The notes: generated by a model not told the origin, from the sequence alone. DNA of 37,614 nt from Clostridia bacterium (GCA_017529175.1 JAFXNX010000336.1:1-37614); one strand, 5' to 3'. Numbered from the stretch's first letter, positions 1 to 7,526 are shown. Translations and numbers: made by a program.

Positions 1-496
1 CCCGCTCGTACTCGTCATACCGTCGGCGCTGTTTTTCTCCGGAAAGAAAAACTACCTCGACGCGTTCCTTCGCGGAGCGTCGGGCGGGTTTGAGACGTCG
101 GTCAAGCTCATACCGTCCCTCGTCCTTATCCTCTCGGCGGTCTCGATGTTTTCCTCGAGCGGAGCCGCGTCGGCGCTGTCAAACCTGATATCACCCGCGT
201 GCCGCGCGCTCGGGATACCTCCCGAATCCGTACCTCTTCTCGTGACGCGTCCGTTTTCGGGCTCCGCCGCGAGCGCGTCGTACGTAAATCTCATGGACAG
301 CGCGGGCGCGGACAGTTTCGCGTCGTACGCGTCATCCGTGATAATGGGAAGCAGCGACACCGTTTTCTACATAATATCCGTATACTTTTCCGCCGCGCCG
401 AAGGCGCGCCGCACCGGATATCTTTACCCCGTCGCCGTTGCGTCCTCGTTCTTTTGCGTGTTCGTATCGTGCCTCGTTTGCCGTCTGACTTATTGA
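1..496 (+). CDS. spmB: Spore maturation protein B, C-terminal part (5' end outside window)
   Basis: The reading frame is open from base 2 and ends at TGA 494-496, so only about the last 164 residues are present. SpmB is an inner-membrane protein needed for dehydration of the spore core; it normally follows spmA, which would lie upstream of the window. The segment has the family's membrane-protein look: a hydrophobic stretch near PSLVLILSAVSMF, then the signature stretches LGIPPESVPLLVTRPFSGS and VIMGSSDTVFYIISVYF, which match the nucleoside-transporter/gate domain shared by SpmA and SpmB. It ends in a last transmembrane helix. The next gene has its own promoter 30 bases downstream. The family call rests on recalled conserved motifs and is firm. 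Confidence 0.88.
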   Translation, partial: PLVLVIPSALFFSGKKNYLDAFLRGASGGFETSVKLIPSLVLILSAVSMFSSSGAASALSNLISPACRALGIPPESVPLLVTRPFSGSAASASYVNLMDSAGADSFASYASSVIMGSSDTVFYIISVYFSAAPKARRTGYLYPVAVASSFFCVFVSCLVCRLTY

Positions 497-523
497 CGGC
501 GCGTCAATACTTGCCGGATGGTA

Positions 524-552
524 TTGAAAAGTTCCCGCTTTTCGGCTATAAT
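524..552 (+). promoter_or_regulatory. Sigma-A promoter for the DUF6062 gene
   Basis: TTGAAA at 524-529 and TATAAT at 547-552 are separated by exactly 17 bases. The expected start of transcription is near 559, giving a leader of about 20 bases that contains the GGAG ribosome site at 567-570. Confidence 0.8.
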
Positions 553-577
553 TATAAAAAAGAGCCGGAGATGCGAT

Positions 578-1279
578 ATGGAACAGATATATACCATAAC
601 AATTAACGAGGCGTTCGAGGAATGCTCGAAGAGCGATACGCCCGTATGCCCGTTTTGCAAGATCTACAACAAATTCGAGCGCGACGAGATCGATCTTATC
701 CTCGGCGCGTCGGCGATGGAGCCGTCGGTACGGCTGAAGACGAACGAGGAAGGTTTTTGCAAAGACCACGCCGGAATGATGTTCCGGGCAGGAAAAAAGC
801 TCCCTTTCGCTCTGCTTCTTGAAAGTCATATCGCCGAGGTATCAAACAAGATGAGAGTCGGGGGGCTGCTTGCGGTAAAGGGCGCGAAGGGTTCCGCTTC
901 TTCTCTTAAAAAGGTCTCGGGAAGCTGTTACGTATGCGGCAGGATATCGTCGAATTTTGAAAAAGCGATCGACAATTCTCTCTATATGTGGATGACGGAC
1001 AGCGCTTTCAGGCGTCTTTTCGCATCGCAGAAATGCTTCTGCATCGACCACTACGCAAAAGTCCTCTCTTTTGCCGCCGGTAAGTTCAAGAGCTCCGACT
1101 TCAAGTCGTACTCCGCCGCCGCGAGGACGGTAGAGGAAAAGTACGTCGCAAAAGTTCACGACGACCTTTCGTTCTTCATAAAGAAATTCGACTACAGATA
1201 CGAGAACGAGCCGTGGGGCGACGCAAAGGACGCGCCGGAAAAGGCGCTCGCCGCTCTCTTCGGAAAGGATGACGTCTGA
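578..1279 (+). CDS. DUF6062 family protein, cysteine-rich
   Basis: A 233-residue protein of unknown function. The frame extends further up, but ATG 578 is chosen because GGAG sits 7 bases before it and the promoter places the transcript start near 559. Two similar cysteine/histidine units are visible: CPFC at residues 24-27 followed by a later FCKDH, and CYVC followed by CFCIDHYAK. This CxxC plus C-x-D-H pattern suggests a duplicated metal-binding (probably zinc) fold. No signal peptide or membrane helix is seen, so it is probably cytoplasmic. The start EQIYTITINEAFEEC fits what I recall of DUF6062 proteins, which are common in Clostridia. No function can be inferred from the neighbours. It appears to be a single-gene transcript ending at the hairpin at 1368-1406. 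Confidence 0.75.
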   Translation: MEQIYTITINEAFEECSKSDTPVCPFCKIYNKFERDEIDLILGASAMEPSVRLKTNEEGFCKDHAGMMFRAGKKLPFALLLESHIAEVSNKMRVGGLLAVKGAKGSASSLKKVSGSCYVCGRISSNFEKAIDNSLYMWMTDSAFRRLFASQKCFCIDHYAKVLSFAAGKFKSSDFKSYSAAARTVEEKYVAKVHDDLSFFIKKFDYRYENEPWGDAKDAPEKALAALFGKDDV

Positions 1280-1367
1280 CGCATACTTTTGTAATTATAA
1301 CCATTCAGGACCCTTTTTTCAAGCCATTTCGCCAAAATCAAACAAAGTTTACAATTCAAACAAATAT

Positions 1368-1406
1368 CCCTCGGAGAGCGGTAAAACTCTTTCGGGGGTA
1401 TTTTTC
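1368..1406 (+). terminator. Probable intrinsic terminator
   Basis: An imperfect 11-pair stem (arms 1368-1378 and 1387-1398, with one C-C mismatch and a few G-U pairs) is followed by TATTTTT at 1399-1405. It lies 90 bases after the DUF6062 stop. The rest of 1280-1569 is AT-rich with no convincing gene. Confidence 0.5.
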
Positions 1407-1526
1407 TCCCTCTTCTTTTGCTTAATGCTACGACGTTAGATAGATACTTCCCCGCTTTAATAAAAGTAGTTATAAGATGACATAAATCTCGCCGCCGAAA
1501 CGATGTCTTTTTACCGGGAGGCGCAG

Positions 1527-1532
1527 TATAAT
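1527..1532 (+). promoter_or_regulatory. Candidate -10 box for the Noc-like gene
   Basis: A TATAAT hexamer lies 38 bases before the TTG start at 1570. No good -35 box is seen at 16-18 bases upstream, so this is a weak call based on position and the perfect -10. Confidence 0.3.
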
Positions 1533-1569
1533 CGTTTACACCCAAAACACCGGAAGGATACGTGTAAAA

Positions 1570-2364
1570 TTGAACGCCGCAGAAAACTTTAGCATTGACT
1601 CACAAGCGAAGACTCCCATATATAGTGGTTTATATAAATCTATAGTACAATATATTGATGTTTCCGATATTAATTCCGCAGTTCCGCCGCGCATCGGCGC
1701 AGAGACCCTGCGCCGTTCCTGCGCTTCGCTGACCTCGCGCGGCTTCTTAAAGCCGCTTTTCATTGATACGTCGGGCCGCCTCGAGGACGGATGCAAAAGA
1801 TACGCCGCCGCGCTTTGTCTCGGGCTCAAACGGGCGCCTTATATCGTCTGCCCGACTCCGCTCATATTTCAGGACGATCTGATATTCCGCGACCTCGCTC
1901 TGCCCTCGCTCCACTTCTTTGACTACGCGGAGAAACTGAAAACGCTTACGGACAAGTATCTCTATACGCAGGAATATATAGCGCTGGCTCTCGATAAGAG
2001 TCAGTCATATATTGCAAACAAGCTCCGCTTGCTTCGTTTTGAAGCGGAAGAAAGAGAAAAGATATGGAAAGCCGGACTGACCGAGCGCCACTGCAGAAGC
2101 CTTCTGCGTCTCTCATCTCCCGGCGAACGCGCCGCGGCGCTGACCAAAGTTATCGACGGGAGACTCAACGTTTCCGCGACTGACGAATACGTCTCGCGCT
2201 TGCTTGCCGGACGCGTAAAAGACCCTATCGACGAATTCGGCGTGGATCTTGAAAAGCTCCTTGACAGGTATGCCGAATCGCTGTCGTTCGACCTTGAGCG
2301 TCGTTCGTCCGGGGGACGCTTCGCCTCGCTTATCCTCACCGCGAAATCAAAACGTTTCACGTGA
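1570..2364 (+). CDS. Noc/ParB-like DNA-binding protein with degenerate CTPase motifs
   Basis: A 264-residue ParB-superfamily protein. The N-terminal half keeps the ParB outline (VQYIDVSDI, then GFLKPLFID), but the CTP-binding GERR motif reads GCKRYAA (residues 74-80) and the ENIQR motif cannot be found. The helix-turn-helix at 133-155 is well conserved (TQEYIALALDKSQSYIANKL), followed by LTERHCRSLLRL and a Noc-like LNVSATDEYVSRLL. In the family the DNA-binding half recognises parS or the Noc site. The start is TTG 1570 with GGAAGG 12 bases before it; the protein contains no other methionine, so no ATG start is possible. The gene precedes parA-parB, as noc often does. Its last codons and stop lie inside a parS site. 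It is probably a chromosome-organisation factor; whether it still uses CTP is doubtful. Confidence 0.75.
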   Translation: MNAAENFSIDSQAKTPIYSGLYKSIVQYIDVSDINSAVPPRIGAETLRRSCASLTSRGFLKPLFIDTSGRLEDGCKRYAAALCLGLKRAPYIVCPTPLIFQDDLIFRDLALPSLHFFDYAEKLKTLTDKYLYTQEYIALALDKSQSYIANKLRLLRFEAEEREKIWKAGLTERHCRSLLRLSSPGERAAALTKVIDGRLNVSATDEYVSRLLAGRVKDPIDEFGVDLEKLLDRYAESLSFDLERRSSGGRFASLILTAKSKRFT

Positions 2365-2368
2365 AACA
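2353..2368. promoter_or_regulatory. parS: parS centromere site 1
   Basis: Sequence CGTTTCACGTGAAACA matches the recalled consensus TGTTTCACGTGAAACA at 15 of 16 positions and contains a perfect 14-base palindrome. It overlaps the final codons of the Noc-like gene: TTC ACG TGA lies inside it. It is the expected loading site for the ParB encoded at 3600-4472. Confidence 0.93.
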
Positions 2369-2390
2369 TTTCATATCAGTGTGTGCGTCA

Positions 2391-2414
2391 CAGCGCGTCC
2401 TTCCGGACGCGCTG
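2391..2414. repeat. 24-base palindrome, left flank of the dispersed element
   Basis: A perfect hairpin (arms CAGCGCGTCC and GGACGCGCTG around TTCC) lies directly against the start of the dispersed element. The same 24 bases recur at 2657-2680 on the other side. Confidence 0.85.
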
Positions 2415-2656
2415 CAGAGCGAAGACAAACTTGGTAGAGCGGCAATGATACGAATAAACTAAAGGACAAAGAAAGCATAACAGACACAAAGAGATTAAGC
2501 AAACAAACGATCAATGGCGGGCAAAATGCCCGCCCTCATTGCCTTTTTGCGGTCTCGTCCTCTAACGTAGACTACTACGCCGACGATGACGAGATCACAA
2601 AATCTACCGTCGTTTCTCTCACTCTGACTCAGGCTGCAGACTATGTCTGCAGCCTG
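2415..2656 (+). repeat. Dispersed structured element, copy A
   Basis: A 242-base intergenic element, largely identical to 8048-8334. Nested inverted repeats are visible: GGTAGA 2433-2438 with TCTACC 2603-2608; GGCAATGA 2441-2448 with TCATTGCC 2536-2543, enclosing a GGCGGGC/GCCCGCC hairpin; TTTTGCGGTCTCGTC 2545-2559 with GACGAGATCACAAAA 2588-2602, with two mismatched positions; and a terminal 12-pair hairpin at 2630-2656 with loop TAT. Identical 24-base palindromes abut both ends. Short frames on both strands are shared with copy B but have no ribosome sites. It could be a structured RNA or a non-autonomous mobile element; I do not recognise a named family. Confidence 0.85.
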
Positions 2657-2680
2657 CAGCGCGTCCTTCCGGACGCGCTG
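2657..2680. repeat. 24-base palindrome, right flank of the dispersed element
   Basis: Identical to 2391-2414. Here it is followed by TTGTTTTA, so it could also act as an intrinsic terminator on the plus strand. Confidence 0.85.
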
Positions 2681-2693
2681 TTGTTTTATGCGA

Positions 2694-2709
2694 TGTTTCA
2701 CGTGAAACT
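2694..2709. promoter_or_regulatory. parS: parS centromere site 2
   Basis: Sequence TGTTTCACGTGAAACT matches the parS consensus at 15 of 16 positions. It lies 34 bases upstream of the -35 box of the parA promoter, so ParB bound here could also affect parAB transcription. Confidence 0.93.
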
Positions 2710-2742
2710 ATATCAAAACGCTCCGAAAATGAGAAAAAATCA

Positions 2743-2771
2743 TTGACAAGAGATAATAATATGTATATAAT
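2743..2771 (+). promoter_or_regulatory. Consensus sigma-A promoter for parA-parB
   Basis: TTGACA at 2743-2748, a 17-base spacer, then TATAAT at 2766-2771: a full consensus match. The predicted start near 2779 leaves a leader of about 27 bases before the parA ATG. Confidence 0.9.
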
Positions 2772-2805
2772 AATGTAAGAATTGACCGGAACCGGAGGTG
2801 AAACG

Positions 2806-3576
2806 ATGCCGAAACCGGTAGTAATAGCTTTTGCAAATCAAAAAGGCGGCGTGGGAAAAACTACGTCCGCCGTCAATATTGCCGCGTCGATCGCGCAAAT
2901 GGGGAACAAAGTGCTGCTCTGCGACCTCGATCCTCAGGGGAACTCGACGAGCGGGGTGGGAATTAATAAAAAAACGGTGCGTTTTTCATCTTATGAGGCG
3001 ATACTCGGCAGATGCGCGCCGGATTCCGCCGTTATAAAGACAAAATGGGAGAATCATTACGTCGTACCGTCCACGATCAACCTCGCCGGAGCGGAAATAG
3101 ACCTTCTCGACCTCGATGAGCGCGAGCGGAGCTTCGACAAGATGATAAAGGGACTGACAGAGGAGTTTGACTACGTGATAGTCGACTGTCCGCCGTCCCT
3201 CGGAATGCTGACGATAAACGCTCTGACCGGAAGCGACGGGGTAGTTATCCCGATGCAGTGCGAGTATTACGCGCTTGAGGGGCTTTCCCAGCTGATGATA
3301 ACGATAAAGAAGATAAAACAGCTCTACAACAAAAACCTTTATATAATGGGCATACTTATCACGATGTATAACGGCAGGCTCAATCTTACGAACCAGGTCA
3401 CCGCGGAGCTCAAAAAATACTACGGGGACAAGCTGTTCAGGACCGTGATACCCCGCAACGTCAAGGTATCCGAGGCGCCGAGCTTCGGCGAGCCCGTTAT
3501 ATATTACGACAAGTATTCAAAAAGCGCGCTCGCGTACGCCGACGTTGCGAAAGAGCTGCTCGAACGCATTTACTGA
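2806..3576 (+). CDS. parA: Chromosome-partitioning ATPase ParA (Soj)
   Basis: A 256-residue ParA/Soj ATPase that binds DNA non-specifically in its ATP form and is driven off it by ParB, separating newly copied origins. The deviant Walker A box KGGVGKTT is at residues 13-20, with CDLDPQGNSTSG (A' region) and YVIVDCPPSLGML (Walker B). ATG 2806 is chosen over the in-frame TTG 2782 because GGAGGTG lies 5 bases upstream. No N-terminal extension is present, as in Bacillus Soj rather than plasmid ParA. parB follows 23 bases later in the same transcript, and two parS sites lie just upstream. Confidence 0.95.
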   Translation: MPKPVVIAFANQKGGVGKTTSAVNIAASIAQMGNKVLLCDLDPQGNSTSGVGINKKTVRFSSYEAILGRCAPDSAVIKTKWENHYVVPSTINLAGAEIDLLDLDERERSFDKMIKGLTEEFDYVIVDCPPSLGMLTINALTGSDGVVIPMQCEYYALEGLSQLMITIKKIKQLYNKNLYIMGILITMYNGRLNLTNQVTAELKKYYGDKLFRTVIPRNVKVSEAPSFGEPVIYYDKYSKSALAYADVAKELLERIY

Positions 3577-3599
3577 AAAGATCACGTTAAGGAGATAAT

Positions 3600-4472
3600 A
3601 TGGCAAAGAAACAATCGCTCGGAAAAGGGCTCGATCTGATATTCGACGACAACGCCGTCGACAGCGCGGAAAGTATAACCCATCTTCCGCTCTCATCAAT
3701 CTCTCCGAAGAAGAATCAGCCGCGAAAGATCTTTGACGAGGAAGCGCTGTCCGACCTCGCCTCGTCTATCGCGGAGCACGGAGTGCTTCAGCCCATTCTC
3801 GTCAGAGATATGAAAAACGGACAGTATGAAATAATAGCAGGAGAAAGGCGTTATCGCGCATCCCGCCGCGCGGGTCTTTCCGAGATACCGTGCATTATCA
3901 TGGACGCCGACGAGATTTTCGCGTCTCAGGTCGCGCTCGTCGAGAATATCCAGAGAGAGGACCTCAACGCGTACGAAGAAGCCCTCGCATACAAATCGCT
4001 CGCGGACGACTTCGGTATGTCGCAAGAGGAGATAGCGAAAAAAGTCGGAAAAAGCCGTCCGGCGGTAACAAACAGTCTGCGTCTTCTCGAGCTGCCCGAT
4101 AAAGTTCTCGATATGCTCGTCAAAGGCGAGATATCCGCAGGTCACGCGAGAACTCTGCTTGGACTTTGCGACAGCGAAATGATCCTTCCCGCGGCGACAA
4201 AGATCGCCAAAAGAAATCTTTCCGTTCGCGAAGCGGAAAACCTTGTCCGCGCCCTCAACAAACAATCGGCGGCGGGGGAAAAGGAAGACGCTCCGGCAAG
4301 ACTTACCGTGAACTACAAAGCCGACCTTGAGAGGCGCGCGATGGAGCTTTCGGGAAGACGGATAAAGATCGTCGACTCGAGAGGCAAGCGAAGCGTGCAG
4401 ATAGAGTACACGAGCGACGAAGACCTTGAATCGCTTCTCAAACTCGTCTGCGGAAAAAGTATAATCGAATAA
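3600..4472 (+). CDS. parB: Chromosome-partitioning protein ParB (Spo0J)
   Basis: A 290-residue ParB that loads at parS, binds CTP and spreads along DNA as a clamp, also recruiting SMC. The CTP-binding motifs are intact: GERRYRA at residues 81-87 and ENIQRED at 115-121. The helix-turn-helix follows (MSQEEIAKKVGKSRPAVTNS, about 140-159), then ISAGHARTLLGL. The C-terminal dimerisation domain ends in EDLESLLKLV. ATG 3600 has AAGGAGA 6 bases upstream. The normal motifs contrast with the eroded ones of the paralogue at 1570-2364. Confidence 0.95.
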   Translation: MAKKQSLGKGLDLIFDDNAVDSAESITHLPLSSISPKKNQPRKIFDEEALSDLASSIAEHGVLQPILVRDMKNGQYEIIAGERRYRASRRAGLSEIPCIIMDADEIFASQVALVENIQREDLNAYEEALAYKSLADDFGMSQEEIAKKVGKSRPAVTNSLRLLELPDKVLDMLVKGEISAGHARTLLGLCDSEMILPAATKIAKRNLSVREAENLVRALNKQSAAGEKEDAPARLTVNYKADLERRAMELSGRRIKIVDSRGKRSVQIEYTSDEDLESLLKLVCGKSIIE

Positions 4473-4511
4473 TTAAATATTACATTTTTTACCATATTTG
4501 GAGAAACAGTT

Positions 4512-5804
4512 ATGCTTGACATCAAACTTATCAAAGAAAATCCCGAAGACGTTATCGCCCGTCTTGCCGCAAAAGGCAGAGAGGCAAAAGAAGAGATCGC
4601 CGAGATACTGAAGCTCGACGAAGAGCGCCGCGCGCTGATCGCCGAGACGGAAAACATCAAAGCAGAGCAGAACCGTCAGACGAAGCTCGTTCCGATGATG
4701 AAAAAAGAAGGCCGCGATACGAGCGAAGTCTTTGCAAAAATGAAGGAACTCGGCGCGAAGGTAAAAGAGGGAGAGGCAAAGCTTTCCGAAGTTGAAAAGA
4801 GATATAACGAGCTTATGCTTGGTCTGCCGAATCTGCCCGATCCCGATCTCAAACCCGGCGGCAAGGAGAACAACGAGCCGCTCAAATACTTCGGCGAGCC
4901 TCATCACTTCGACTTTGAGCCGAAGAATCACGTCGACCTTTGCACCTCTCTCGGTCTTATCGACTACGAGCGCGGAGTAAAGCTTTCCGGCAACGGTTTC
5001 TGGATATACCGCGGACTCGGCGCAAGACTTGAATGGGCGCTTCTCAACTATTTCATCGACACCCACATCGCCGACGGCTACGAGCTCGTTCTCGTTCCCC
5101 ATATGCTCGGCTACGAGTGCGGACTTACCGCGGGACAGTTCCCGAAGTTCAAGAACGAGGTCTACTGGCTCGACACGGCGGAAGAGGATGAAAGACGCCG
5201 CTTTATGCTTCCCACCGCGGAAACGGCGCTTGTTTCCCTCCACAGAGACGAGATACTGACGGAAGCGGATCTTCCGAGAAAGTATATTTCCTACACCCCC
5301 TGTTTCAGAGTAGAAGCGGGCTCCTACAGAGCCGACGAGCGCGGAATGGTAAGAGGACACCAGTTCAACAAGGTCGAGATGGTACAGTACACGAAGCCCG
5401 AGGACTCCGACGCGGCGTTTGAAGAACTCGTCGGCAAGGCGGAAGCTCTCGTCAAAGGTCTCGGATTCCACTTCAGAACGGTCAAACTCGCGGCGGCGGA
5501 CTGCTCCGCTTCCATGGCGAGAACCTATGACATAGAGATACAGATCCCCTCCATGAACGGCTACAAGGAAGTCTCCTCCGTTTCCAACGCGAGAGACTAC
5601 CAGGCAAGACGCGGCATGATAAGATTCAGAAGGGATGGCGGCGGCAAGCCGGAATTCGTCCACACTCTCAACGGCTCGGGACTTGCTACGAGCAGAATAC
5701 TTCCCGCCCTCGTTGAGCAGAATCAGAACGCGGACGGGTCCGTTACGGTACCCGAGGTCCTGCGCAAGTATATCGGTCTCGACGTCATAAAGCCGAAGGA
5801 CTGA
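4512..5804 (+). CDS. serS: Seryl-tRNA synthetase
   Basis: A 430-residue class II synthetase that charges tRNA-Ser (and tRNA-Sec where present). The N-terminal 110 residues form the charged long coiled-coil arm that grips the tRNA. The catalytic core shows TAETALVSLHRDEIL, motif 2 (FRVEAGSYRADERGMVRGHQ) and motif 3 (LNGSGLATSRILPALVEQNQ). Length is typical. ATG 4512 follows GGAGAAACAGTT. It lies 39 bases after parB with no terminator between, so read-through from the parAB promoter is possible. No T-box leader is present in that short gap. serS is an origin-proximal gene in many Bacillota. Confidence 0.96.
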   Translation: MLDIKLIKENPEDVIARLAAKGREAKEEIAEILKLDEERRALIAETENIKAEQNRQTKLVPMMKKEGRDTSEVFAKMKELGAKVKEGEAKLSEVEKRYNELMLGLPNLPDPDLKPGGKENNEPLKYFGEPHHFDFEPKNHVDLCTSLGLIDYERGVKLSGNGFWIYRGLGARLEWALLNYFIDTHIADGYELVLVPHMLGYECGLTAGQFPKFKNEVYWLDTAEEDERRRFMLPTAETALVSLHRDEILTEADLPRKYISYTPCFRVEAGSYRADERGMVRGHQFNKVEMVQYTKPEDSDAAFEELVGKAEALVKGLGFHFRTVKLAAADCSASMARTYDIEIQIPSMNGYKEVSSVSNARDYQARRGMIRFRRDGGGKPEFVHTLNGSGLATSRILPALVEQNQNADGSVTVPEVLRKYIGLDVIKPKD

Positions 5805-5843
5805 CTTACAGTTTGACGCCTTGCGGCGCCGAAAGGAATATTT

Positions 5844-6392
5844 ATGATACAGATCATTTCCGGCACTTATAAGTATATCGATCCCGACAGCGGACTTCTT
5901 CCCCTCACGCTTCTTATATGGGCGCTTTTCGGGGGATTTATCGCGGGGATGATAATGACTTTTTACAACAAGATGTACGTCGGCGAGACGGTAAGACGTC
6001 TTCTTAAGCGCGAAGCGCTCTCTGAGGACAGCGCCTTAACGCTCGAAGAGCTCGGTCTCAAACCGACAAAGCTTCGCGCCGGCGCTCTGAAGGACGAAAG
6101 ACTTCTTTCAAAGTACGTCGCTATCGCCAACAGAGAGGACGCGGTAACTGAAACCGTATCCGGCGGAAAACGCAAGCGGGTAAAGAAGACGTACGACTTT
6201 GCGAAGGCAAAGCTCTATATCCGCGAGGATAAAAAGTATCAGGCAGACGTGAGATTCGAGCAAAAGGGCAAACCGTCCGTTCTTTGGCCCGTCATACTGA
6301 CGGTGGTCTTTGCGGCGACGGCTGTATTTTCTTCCGTTTACGTCAATAGGATAATACAAATGCTCGACAATTTTTTACAAAGCATTTTATAA
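5844..6392 (+). CDS. Uncharacterised membrane protein with two transmembrane segments
   Basis: I do not recognise a family for this 182-residue protein. Two hydrophobic helices are clear, at about residues 17-40 (LLPLTLLIWALFGGFIAGMI) and 145-168 (VLWPVILTVVFAATAVFSSV). Between them is a basic soluble region of about 100 residues (LLKREAL, SGGKRKRVKKTYDF). ATG 5844 has AAAGGA 6 bases upstream. It starts a run of three tightly packed envelope genes between serS and recA, so they may act together, but no partner domain supports a specific role. Confidence 0.7.
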   Translation: MIQIISGTYKYIDPDSGLLPLTLLIWALFGGFIAGMIMTFYNKMYVGETVRRLLKREALSEDSALTLEELGLKPTKLRAGALKDERLLSKYVAIANREDAVTETVSGGKRKRVKKTYDFAKAKLYIREDKKYQADVRFEQKGKPSVLWPVILTVVFAATAVFSSVYVNRIIQMLDNFLQSIL

Positions 6393-6419
6393 AGCGCATG
6401 AAGTATTTTGAGGTATGAT

Positions 6420-7523
6420 ATGGGAAAGAACAAAAAAAATAAAGCACAGCAAAAAGATGAGACCGTAAAGACCGAAATCTCGGAAGAGATCGCGGACGTT
6501 TCAGGAAACGCAGCTCCTGATGCGAATGAGAGCGCTCCTGAGGACGCAGGGGCCGTAGCGGTCGAAACGGAAGAGGTCGCGCAGTCTGACGGCGAAAAAG
6601 AAGAAAAGGCTGCAAAAGGATCAAAAGAAAAAAAAGAAAAGAATAAAAAAGACGATCCTTCGGAAGAGGAAGAAGTCGACGACACTCCCACGTCGTCGAA
6701 AAAGAGCATCGTGATAACGGTGATCCTTGCCGTCGTGGCGGCGCTTGTCCTGATCGTCGTATTCCTTCATTTCGTGCTCGGCTGGACTTATAAAAAGTTT
6801 ACGATGGAAGACGGCACGAAAATTGTCTTCATCGGACGCGTCGACTCCGACGGTCAGCCGGTGAGCGGAAGCTTCAGATATTCTAACGGTCTCACGGGAT
6901 ACGTCAATTCCTCGTCCGGCAAGATCGAATACACAAACGGCTCCGTTTACGAAGGAAAATTCGAAGACCTTCAGAAAAAGGGACCGGGCGTTCTTACTCT
7001 GACGCGCGGCGACAAAGAAGAAGTCTACGAGGGCGAGTTCTCTCACGACGAAATGAACGGCGTCGGCACATTCCGCTATTCAAACGGCGACGTTTACGAG
7101 GGTGAGTTCAAGAACGGAAAGAAAGACGGTCACGGAAAATACACCTGGGCGAGCGGCGCTTGCTATGAAGGCAACTTCAAGGAAGACAAGAAAGACGGTC
7201 ACGGCGTATTCACATACGCCAACGGCGACGTCTACGACGGCGAATTCCGCGACGACCTTAAAAACGGCGAAGGAAAGTACACCTGGATCGAGGGCGACGT
7301 CTACACCGGCACCTTTGTCGACGAGAAGCGCGAAGGCCGTGGAACGATGGAATGGCTCGACGGCTCTTATTACGAGGGCGAATTCAAAGACAACATGATG
7401 AACGGCGAAGGCTTCTACAGAGACGCCGGCGGCCGCACATACGAGGGAACTTTCGAAAACGGCACTCCCGTCCGTACGGTCGAGAAAACAGAAGATACAA
7501 CGTCGGATAACGGCGGAAACTGA
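6420..7523 (+). CDS. Membrane-anchored MORN-repeat protein
   Basis: 367 residues. An N-terminal region of about 95 residues is highly charged (EEVAQSDGEKEEKAAKGSK), followed by one transmembrane helix (SIVITVILAVVAALVLIVVF) and a long C-terminal domain of MORN repeats. At least seven repeats can be counted, of the type VYEGEFKNGKKDGHGKYTW, spaced about 23 residues apart. By charge the N-terminus is probably cytoplasmic and the repeats outside. MORN repeats form extended beta hairpins that bind proteins or lipids, so a scaffold role in the envelope is possible but not shown. ATG 6420 is preferred over the upstream TTG 6408 because GAGG precedes it by 6 bases. The next gene follows after 3 bases. 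Confidence 0.8.
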   Translation: MGKNKKNKAQQKDETVKTEISEEIADVSGNAAPDANESAPEDAGAVAVETEEVAQSDGEKEEKAAKGSKEKKEKNKKDDPSEEEEVDDTPTSSKKSIVITVILAVVAALVLIVVFLHFVLGWTYKKFTMEDGTKIVFIGRVDSDGQPVSGSFRYSNGLTGYVNSSSGKIEYTNGSVYEGKFEDLQKKGPGVLTLTRGDKEEVYEGEFSHDEMNGVGTFRYSNGDVYEGEFKNGKKDGHGKYTWASGACYEGNFKEDKKDGHGVFTYANGDVYDGEFRDDLKNGEGKYTWIEGDVYTGTFVDEKREGRGTMEWLDGSYYEGEFKDNMMNGEGFYRDAGGRTYEGTFENGTPVRTVEKTEDTTSDNGGN

Positions 7524-7526
7524 TCT

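Noticed and set aside
1192..1545. A 117-codon open frame on the minus strand covering the end of the DUF6062 gene and the intergenic region
   Set aside because: It overlaps a better-supported gene, has no convincing ribosome site and no recognisable domain; the part outside the gene includes the probable terminator.
2430..2440. TTGGTAGAGC, which resembles a tRNA D-arm, at the start of the dispersed element
   Set aside because: No acceptor stem, anticodon arm or T-loop could be found around it; ten matching bases alone may be chance.
2495..2701. Minus-strand frame with the peptide SQSERNDGRFCDLVIVGVV, also seen at 8195-8377
   Set aside because: Shared only because the DNA element is repeated; the frames diverge at both ends, lack ribosome sites, and the plus strand shows equally conserved frames.
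4473..5663. Long (396-codon) minus-strand frame opposite serS
   Set aside because: A shadow frame of the seryl-tRNA synthetase gene, whose motifs are unmistakable on the plus strand.
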